A DNA stretch of 64,000 nt from JANLYC01 sp963750495 (lineage in GTDB: Bacteria > Actinomycetota > Actinomycetes > Propionibacteriales > Nocardioidaceae): assembly GCA_963750495.1 (NCBI GenBank), contig CAVVQV010000004.1, positions 868,001 to 932,000 of the forward strand. Direction: 5' to 3'. The notes beneath the pieces were generated by a model. The model did no database searches. It had not been told where the DNA came from and saw only the letters and a program-made list of their open reading frames with translations. Shown piece by piece: positions 58,946 to 64,000 of this stretch (its first letter is position 1; the number at the start of each line of letters is the position of its first letter). The position numbers and the translations under genes were made by a program.

Positions 58946-59653
58946 ATGACCCAGCTGGCGATTCTCGAGAGACCACTCGCCCACGTCAACACTCAGGTCG
59001 ATGCCCCGCGCGTTTCGCACTGCCCGCACGCCCCGCACATCAAGGCCGTCCTCAAACGCGTCGGAGTCACGTTGTGGCTTGCCTGCGTGATGCCGGCCGC
59101 CGTGTTCACCTTCGTCCTGTTCAGGTTCGGCGTCACGCCCGCACTGGTCGCCGCGCTGCTCTGGTCCTACGGCGCCATCGGCTGGCAGCTCGCGACCCGA
59201 CGCCGCCGATCCGGACTGCTCGTCCTGGCCGCCAGCGTGATGACCTTGAAGACCTTGATCGCGCTGGCGAGTGGCAACACCTTTCTTTACTTCCTGCAAC
59301 CGGTGGCAACAGACTTCATGCTCGGGGCGGCGTTCATCCTGTCGCTCGCCACGACGCGACCGATCGTGGCCCGGATGGCCGGCGACTTCTACCCCATGAA
59401 CGACGACCTGGCCCAACGTCCGCGCATCCGTCAGCTGTTCAAGCGCCTCACGCTGCTGTGGGGGACGCTCTGCGTGGCCAAGGCCTGCATCACGCTCTGG
59501 CTGCTCCAGTCGCAGAGCCTCCACACGTTCGTCGTGGTCAAGAGCGCCTCGGTCCTGTCCATCAACGCGCTCGCCATCCTGGTCACGGTGGGCGCCGCTG
59601 TCCTGGTCGCTCGCCACGAGGGGCTCATGCACACCGCCGACGCCCCGGCCTGA
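58946..59653 (+). CDS. VC0807-like multi-pass membrane protein
   Basis: A 235-residue protein with about six helices: TLWLACVMPAAVFTFVLFRFG, PALVAALLWSYGAIGWQLA, a central TDFMLGAAFILSLATTRPIVAR and DFYPMNDDLAQRPRIRQLFKR, then LLWGTLCVAKACITLWLLQS. This matches the VC0807-type family of actinobacterial membrane proteins of unknown function. The N-terminal 35 residues are hydrophilic with a His/Cys cluster (SHCPHAPHIK). It stands alone between the alpha-glucosidase and the TAP-type peptidase genes. Confidence 0.75.
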   Translation: MTQLAILERPLAHVNTQVDAPRVSHCPHAPHIKAVLKRVGVTLWLACVMPAAVFTFVLFRFGVTPALVAALLWSYGAIGWQLATRRRRSGLLVLAASVMTLKTLIALASGNTFLYFLQPVATDFMLGAAFILSLATTRPIVARMAGDFYPMNDDLAQRPRIRQLFKRLTLLWGTLCVAKACITLWLLQSQSLHTFVVVKSASVLSINALAILVTVGAAVLVARHEGLMHTADAPA

Positions 59654-59747
59654 TCCTGGGCTGGGTCTCATGGGTCAGCCACCCTTGACCAGCGGAGTCG
59701 TCTGCGAGCAGCATGCTCGCCATCAGCACGACGACTCGAGGTAGGCG

Positions 59748-61709
59748 ATGGCTGGGCGCGCACGTTCGATGACCCTCGCAGTACTGCTGCTGACGCTCGT
59801 GACCACGGTCGCCTCGGCTGTTGGCAGCAACGCCGCACCCTCGGCTGGCCCGACCATCGTCAAGGTCCACCCGGCGGTACAGCTGCCCGGTCACCCGTGC
59901 CGACACGCGACCGCCCGATGTGGCCAGGTGCTGCGCCGGCTCGATCCGACCGGAAACCCTGGCTCGGCGAAGATCGGGATCGCGTACGAGCTGTACCTGC
60001 CCACCGACCGCTCCAGACCATCATTGGGCACGATCGTCGCCACCGAGGGCGGACCGGGGTATTCGACCACCGACAGTCGTAGCTACTACCTCGACCTGTT
60101 CCGGCCGCTGCTGGACCGTCGCCAGCTCCTGCTCGTCGACAACCGGGGAACCGGGAAGTCCGACCCGATCCGCTGCCCGCAGTTGCAGTCGTACCAGGGC
60201 AATCGCAACCGCGCCATCGCGGCGTGTGGAGCCCACCTCGGCGCAGCATCGGACCTGTACGGCAGCGCCTTCGCGGCTGACGACCTGGCGGCCGTGCTCG
60301 ACAAGCTCGACATCGCGAAGGTGGACCTCTACGGCGACTCCTACGGCACGTTCTTCTCCCAGACGTTTGCTGTCCGCCACCCGAGCCGAGTCCGTACGGT
60401 GATCCTCGATGCGGCGTACTTCGTGGGAGGAACCGACCCGTGGTACTCCGACACCAACCGCGCCATCCGGCACGCGTTCACCATCGCCTGCCGACGAAGT
60501 CCCGCCTGCGCGGCCCGGCCAGGACGACCGATGCACCGACTGGCTCGGCTGGTGCAGCGACTCCGGCAGCACCCCATCGCCGGCGTGGCGCCGAACGCGG
60601 ACGGGGTCCCACGACGCACTCGGGTCACGGTCAACACGCTCATCGACCTCCTCACCGGCGCAGCGACGACTCCGACCATCTATCGCGAGCTCGACGCCGC
60701 TACCCGCGCAGCGTTGGCTCCCAAGCCGTACACGAAGCCGTTGCTCCGGCTCGGGCGTGAGGTCGCGTACGTCGGCGGCGCCGGGCCGGTCGTGTCGTAC
60801 TCCGAGGGGCTGTACGTGGCCGTGGCGTGCAACGACTATCCCCAGGCGTACGACGTCACGGCTCCGGTCCGGGTCCGCTTCCACCAGTTCCAGCGTTCGA
60901 CCGCGCGGTTGCACCGACACCGCCCAGGACTGTTCGGGCCGGTCCGGACCGGAGAGTGGGTGTCGTCGCCCTACGGCTACTTCGACGATTGTCTGCGCTG
61001 GCCGGCCCCGAGCCGCTGGGTTCATCCGCTGCCGGCACATGCGGTTTACCCGGACGTGCCGACGCTCGTGCTCGACGGTGACCTCGACTCGCTCACGTCA
61101 CCAGAAGGAGCGCGCGCCACCGCGAACGCCTTCCCAGACGCAACGTTCGTCGAGACCGCCAACACCACCCACGTGAGTGCGCTGGTCGACTTCGACGGCT
61201 GCGCGTCGGTCCTCGTCCGCAGGTTCGTGCGGCACCGTGGCGCGGGCGACACCTCCTGCGCGGCGCGCTACCACGAGAACCGACTGGTCGGCCGGTTCGT
61301 CCGCCGCGCCGCCGGCACCGGGTGGCACGGACCCCGGGAGCGCACCGCGCGGGTCGCCGCCGCCACGGCCGCAGACGTGCTGGCCCGGTGGTGGTCGATG
61401 TACGGAACCCGCGGCGTCGGGCTCCAGGGCGGGCGGTTCAGCGTGCACGGTGGCTGGTTCGGGGCGGCCGATCCGGTGGTGCGATGGCACCTGCACCGGG
61501 TGCGTTGGGTCACCGATGTCGCGGTCTCGGGGACGATGACCTGGCACCGTCAGTCCGGAGTGGTGCTGTCCCGGCTGACCGTCGCGGGTTCGGGCACGGC
61601 ACCCGCCCACCTGACGCTGCGGTGGAACGACCAGGCTCGCCGGGCCCGGGCCATCGCGAGGGGCACCGTCCGCGGCCATCGGATCAGCGTCCGCTTCCCC
61701 GCGCCCTGA
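59748..61709 (+). CDS. Secreted alpha/beta hydrolase, tripeptidyl-aminopeptidase (TAP) type
   Basis: A 653-residue protein with a signal peptide (SMTLAVLLLTLVTTVASAVGS). Its alpha/beta-hydrolase domain has EGGPGYSTTDS (oxyanion region), LLLVDNRGTGKSDPI, and the nucleophile elbow DLYGDSYGTFF. The catalytic Asp is in LVLDGDLDSLTSPEGA and the His in NTTHVSAL. An extra C-terminal beta domain of about 140 residues (GRFSVHGGWFGAADPVVRW) is beyond the usual length of 480-520. It likely removes peptides or esters outside the cell. The C-terminal part may bind substrate or cell wall. Confidence 0.9.
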   Translation: MAGRARSMTLAVLLLTLVTTVASAVGSNAAPSAGPTIVKVHPAVQLPGHPCRHATARCGQVLRRLDPTGNPGSAKIGIAYELYLPTDRSRPSLGTIVATEGGPGYSTTDSRSYYLDLFRPLLDRRQLLLVDNRGTGKSDPIRCPQLQSYQGNRNRAIAACGAHLGAASDLYGSAFAADDLAAVLDKLDIAKVDLYGDSYGTFFSQTFAVRHPSRVRTVILDAAYFVGGTDPWYSDTNRAIRHAFTIACRRSPACAARPGRPMHRLARLVQRLRQHPIAGVAPNADGVPRRTRVTVNTLIDLLTGAATTPTIYRELDAATRAALAPKPYTKPLLRLGREVAYVGGAGPVVSYSEGLYVAVACNDYPQAYDVTAPVRVRFHQFQRSTARLHRHRPGLFGPVRTGEWVSSPYGYFDDCLRWPAPSRWVHPLPAHAVYPDVPTLVLDGDLDSLTSPEGARATANAFPDATFVETANTTHVSALVDFDGCASVLVRRFVRHRGAGDTSCAARYHENRLVGRFVRRAAGTGWHGPRERTARVAAATAADVLARWWSMYGTRGVGLQGGRFSVHGGWFGAADPVVRWHLHRVRWVTDVAVSGTMTWHRQSGVVLSRLTVAGSGTAPAHLTLRWNDQARRARAIARGTVRGHRISVRFPAP

Positions 61710-61857
61710 AAGCGTCACAATCAGGACGCGTCGACACCCTTCAGCATCTTTCCCTACCTTTCTGGATCACCTGCACGGCGCCTCGCTGCGACAACGAGCC
61801 GTGCGTTTGAACCCTGCGTTGGTGGGCACCTGACCTCCCGGACCTTAAGGAGGCCCC

Positions 61858-62274
61858 ATGTCCGCAACAGGCTGGGTTGTACTGATCGTCATCGTGCTGC
61901 TCGTCATCATCGCTGTCGCCGTGCTCGCTCAAGTGACCCGCAAGCGCGTGGAGCGCCAGCGGATGGCCACGGCTGACACCATGCGCGCTGAAGCGGTCGA
62001 GAAGTCGACCGTCGTCGACCAGCAGGCTGCCAAGGCTGACGAGATGCAGGCACGCGCTCGTCAGGCGGAGGCAGAGGCAGCGACGAAGTCCGCGGAGGCC
62101 CAACGACTGCAGACTGCCGCACACCAGCAGGCGTCACGCGTCGATGAGGCCCGCTCCGGCGTCGACGAGCACCTGTCAGAGGCTGATGCCCTGGATCCCC
62201 GCATCCAGCAGGCTGAGGTCGATGAGGGCGCGACCCGTGACGACGGAACGGAAGTCCCGCCCCCACCGCGCTGA
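61858..62274 (+). CDS. Membrane-anchored coiled-coil protein
   Basis: A 138-residue protein after a strong ribosome-binding site (AAGGAGG). One N-terminal helix (GWVVLIVIVLLVIIAVAVLAQ) is followed by a long Ala/Glu/Gln-rich coiled coil (about 35-100: DEMQARARQAEAEAATKSAE) and an acidic Pro tail. It resembles small actinobacterial proteins of unknown role with a cytoplasmic coiled coil. It is convergent with the ArsR-like regulator gene, 29 bases between stops. Confidence 0.75.
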   Translation: MSATGWVVLIVIVLLVIIAVAVLAQVTRKRVERQRMATADTMRAEAVEKSTVVDQQAAKADEMQARARQAEAEAATKSAEAQRLQTAAHQQASRVDEARSGVDEHLSEADALDPRIQQAEVDEGATRDDGTEVPPPPR

Positions 62275-62303
62275 CCGGATGATCCAGAGGGACGACGCGC
62301 GGC

Positions 62304-62876
62304 TCACGGCCGCGCCGGCACCGCGTGGGCGAAGAAGTACACGGACTCGCGCTGCTGCCCGTCGTCCTCGTCGATGGTGCGTCTGAACTCGGTGACCAGG
62401 TCGCTGAGTCGCTCGGTCAGTTCGACCAGTTCTTCTGGCGTGAGCCGCAGCCATGACTCGGTGGCGTACGCCGCGCGGGTCCAGTCCGCGTCGTAGCTCG
62501 CGCGCGCCTCGAACCACTGGTAGACGCGATCGACGTGGTGCGACAGGTTCTGCTGCTCCGCCGCCGCCGCGATCAGATCGCCATCGCCCCTGCTGGGCGG
62601 GTCGACCACCGACCAGCGCAGCGACAGCGGGACCTGACGCCACCACCGCTCCCGACGGTCGCGGGCCAGCTCGGCGGCTTCCTCGATCAGGTCCGCCTTG
62701 GCCAGCATCTTGAGGTGGTAGCTCACGTTGCCCACCAGCTGCCCGGTCCGATCCGCCAGCTGCGAGGCCGTCGCCGGTCCACCGGCGCCGAGCAGCTCGA
62801 GCAGCCGTCGTCGGAGCGGGTGGTGAATGGCCGCGATCTTGGTGATATCGGCACGACGCTGCGTGACATCCGGCAT
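62304..62876 (-). CDS. ArsR/HTH_20-type winged-helix transcriptional regulator
   Basis: A 190-residue protein. The N-terminal winged helix reads AIHHPLRRRLLELLGAGGPATASQL, then TGQLVGNVSYHLKMLAKADLI and the wing ARDRRERWWRQVPL. A helical C-terminal region of about 110 residues follows (EQQNLSHHVDRVYQWFEARAS, LTPEELVELTERLSDLVTEFR). This is the common actinobacterial ArsR-like type with a C-terminal dimerisation or ligand domain, not a metal-sensing ArsR (no Cys pair). It faces an AT-richer promoter region with an inverted repeat that could be its own operator. Confidence 0.88.
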   Translation of the reverse strand: MPDVTQRRADITKIAAIHHPLRRRLLELLGAGGPATASQLADRTGQLVGNVSYHLKMLAKADLIEEAAELARDRRERWWRQVPLSLRWSVVDPPSRGDGDLIAAAAEQQNLSHHVDRVYQWFEARASYDADWTRAAYATESWLRLTPEELVELTERLSDLVTEFRRTIDEDDGQQRESVYFFAHAVPARP

Positions 62877-62891
62877 CGCGACAGTCTAGTT

Positions 62892-62910
62892 ACGCAATGA
62901 TTATTGTGCA
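62892..62910. promoter_or_regulatory. Inverted repeat upstream of the ArsR-like gene
   Basis: GCAATGATTATTGTGC is a near-perfect dyad (CAAT-GATT-ATTG) lying 16 bases in front of the regulator ATG, in an AT-rich patch unlike its surroundings. This is the usual place and form for an autoregulatory operator. The link to this protein is inference. Confidence 0.4.
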
Positions 62911-63328
62911 ATCGTTCTTGTGAGTTATACGTTCCGTGACTAAGGGTCATCCGAACGGATGAGGGCAGGCGGGACCAATCGGATGGTTGTAACCCGAAGG
63001 CCTCTCGATCGTTGCACTGTCGCTGTCAGTATGGGATTCGCAACAGAGGGGTAGGAGGATGGACCGGCTCGACCTGGAGCTGTCGTGAAGAGACGCACGA
63101 TGCCCAGGGCCGGCACCGCTGCAACGTAAGAACTTCATAGGAACGACCAGCCTCTGTGGGCATATGTCTCCACAGTTGGCGGACTTTTTACCGCAGAACG
63201 GGAGAGACCGGGCTGCGGCACCATTTATTTGCTTCACGAGGACAGGTAATCCGGGTGAACTGCTGCCATGCTATGAGTGCGCGTGCGACGCGGTGTCGTG
63301 CGCTCATCCTCACAGCAAGGATCCCCTC
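62911..63328. other. Long structured leader in front of the GKTTAWE peptide gene
   Basis: About 420 bases without a credible gene. Two short hairpins are visible: CTGTGG/CCACAG (63154-63175, followed by a T-run GGACTTTTTACC) and CCGCAG/CTGCGG (63191-63218, closing over GGAGAGACCG). The segment to 63328 then ends with AAGGA before the ATG. The first stem plus T-run looks like an attenuator. The composition is less GC-rich than average. No known riboswitch class could be matched by eye. Confidence 0.4.
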
Positions 63329-63577
63329 ATGTTCAACGTCTCTGTGCGCAAGATTCTCGTGTCCTCCGTCGCCATCGCTGCGGTTGGTGCGCTGTCATTC
63401 GGCGCTTCTTCCGAAGCATGGGGCGGCAAGACCACGGCGTGGGAAAGCCGTAGTCACCACTCCAACGCAGGCAAGACCACTGCTTGGGAAGCTCGCCACC
63501 ACTCTACGGCCGGCAAGACCACGGCCTGGGAGTTCCACGGCAAGCGGACCTCTGGCAAGACCACAGCCTGGGAGTAA
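63329..63577 (+). CDS. Small secreted repeat peptide, four GKTTAWE units
   Basis: An 82-residue product from ATG 63329 (preceded by AAGGA). An export signal (SVRKILVSSVAIAAVGALSF) is followed by four repeats of GKTTAWE spaced by 7-8 residue His/Arg-rich linkers (SRSHHSNA, ARHHSTA, FHGKRTS). The last repeat forms the C-terminus. DNA repeats differ at synonymous and linker positions, so the protein motif is what is kept. Possible readings are a multi-copy signal peptide, a surface or antimicrobial peptide, or a modified peptide precursor. No modifying enzyme is visible beside it. I do not know a described family with this repeat. Confidence 0.75.
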   Translation: MFNVSVRKILVSSVAIAAVGALSFGASSEAWGGKTTAWESRSHHSNAGKTTAWEARHHSTAGKTTAWEFHGKRTSGKTTAWE

Positions 63578-63622
63578 GCCTGAGGTGACTCACGTCGCCG
63601 GTGCCTCGAACGGACCAGCGGC

Positions 63623-64000
63623 GTGACACCGTTCCACAAGCCAGCAACAGCGCGGGGCCTGCACATGGCCACCGCGCTGTTGGTGGGTTTGGCCATGGTC
63701 GCCGCAGCGACGGTACTGACCTGGTACCCCGCCGTCTCGGTCGAGAACGGCAACCGCGCAGCACTCCTGCTCGCCACCGCGCTCGTCGCGCTCCACATGC
63801 GCCCCCAACGCAGCGTCAAGGCCAGCAGCCACATCGAGAGCATCAACCTCGACGAGGTGCTGTTCGTCCCGGTGCTGCTCATGGTCGCGCCGTGGCAGAG
63901 CCTCATCGTGGCAAGCGTCGGCTCGCTCGCGGGAAGCTTCGCGGCCAAGCGCGGGGCGATGAAGACGATCTTCAACCTGGGCCAGATGGTCCTCGCGACC
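63623..64000 (+). CDS. N-terminal part of a membrane sensor protein (cut by the window end)
   Basis: From GTG 63623 the frame stays open to the window end (126 codons): TPFHKPATARGLHMATALLV, several helices, then NLDEVLFVPVLLMVAPWQSL and KRGAMKTIFNLGQMVLAT. This N-terminal membrane region, with FNLGQ-type motif after a cytoplasmic R/K turn, is typical of actinobacterial proteins carrying GGDEF, EAL or HD-GYP output domains downstream. The output domain is outside the window, so a cyclic-di-GMP role is only inferred. Confidence 0.6.
   Translation, partial: MTPFHKPATARGLHMATALLVGLAMVAAATVLTWYPAVSVENGNRAALLLATALVALHMRPQRSVKASSHIESINLDEVLFVPVLLMVAPWQSLIVASVGSLAGSFAAKRGAMKTIFNLGQMVLAT

Noticed and set aside
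63191..63218. Glycine riboswitch, because of GGAGAGACC in the leader
   Set aside because: The rest of the aptamer consensus (GCCGAAGG.GCAA and CTCTCAGG parts) is absent, and the downstream gene is not glycine-related.
63329..63577. Graspetide-type precursor
   Set aside because: Thr-Thr...Glu repeats fit loosely, but there is an export signal and no ATP-grasp or transporter gene in the visible neighbourhood. Kept only as a remote option.
1..64000. tRNA, rRNA, prophage and replication origin
   Set aside because: No GTTCGA-type T-loop with matching stems, no rRNA-like stretch, no phage structural or integrase genes and no DnaA-box cluster were seen on reading. A tRNAscan or Infernal run would be decisive.

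Overview
This window is high-GC bacterial DNA and almost certainly actinobacterial. The pointers are two DUF222/13E12-type HNH genes, a mycothiol-ligase-like (MshC-type) enzyme, a PspC protein, a LuxR-type ATPase regulator, frequent GTG starts and ATGA/GTGA gene overlaps. The mix (heliorhodopsin, DUF222 families, IS256 and IS110 elements) fits Nocardioides-like Propionibacteriales, but the genus is inference. I saw no rRNA, tRNA, CRISPR array or prophage. Both window edges cut genes.

Layout. 1-12.5 kb: housekeeping and accessory genes: a YtrA-type GntR regulator behind a truncated membrane protein, a methyltransferase, an ABM-domain protein, a degenerate PD-(D/E)XK protein, an endonuclease/exonuclease/phosphatase lipoprotein, a metallo-beta-lactamase-fold protein, an MFS transporter fused to a cyclic-nucleotide domain, a DUF202 pair, and a NarL-type two-component system. 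12.5-16.8 kb is a scar of mobile DNA: a DUF222-HNH gene broken by four frameshifts, an intact IS256-family element with 6-bp flanking repeats, and a damaged IS110-family transposase.

17.9-29.5 kb centres on sulfur and redox. A leftward five-gene operon encodes a CstB-like persulfide dioxygenase-rhodanese, a membrane rhodanese, a fused 4Fe-4S/NrfD membrane electron-transfer protein, a cytoplasmic molybdopterin oxidoreductase and an Mrp-type Fe-S carrier ATPase. Together they suggest a route from persulfide sulfur to sulfite and then sulfate, with electrons delivered to the quinone pool in the manner of SoeABC. A HutC-type GntR regulator, an MshC-like ligase and an iodotyrosine-deiodinase-like nitroreductase diverge from it. 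Next to them is a heliorhodopsin, divergent from a VanX-type D-Ala-D-Ala dipeptidase.

32-49.6 kb is the most unusual part. It is a leftward, probably co-transcribed block of about 17.5 kb: a 2,267-residue secreted protein (SdrD-B-like, IPT/TIG and beta-helix regions), a Tat-exported multicopper oxidase, a double cupredoxin protein carrying an internal signal peptide, a membrane-anchored His-rich protein, a CopC-CopD fusion and a secreted subtilase. Three of these proteins end in the same roughly 115-residue module (eight copies in total), which I do not recognise as a named family and which looks like a duplicated ~57-residue unit. I read this as an extracellular copper-oxidase system sharing one C-terminal module.

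49.8-64 kb: a berberine-bridge-type flavoenzyme divergent from a large LuxR regulator, a DUF4242 nickel-binding-type protein overlapping a secreted Cys-tailed protein, a relic methyltransferase read into an AhpD-like protein, an alpha-glucosidase, a TAP-type peptidase, an ArsR-like regulator, and a small secreted peptide made of four GKTTAWE repeats next to a truncated membrane sensor gene. A recurring oddity is that nearly all broken genes carry net +1 insertions, and that two families of inverted-repeat hairpins sit directly downstream of genes.
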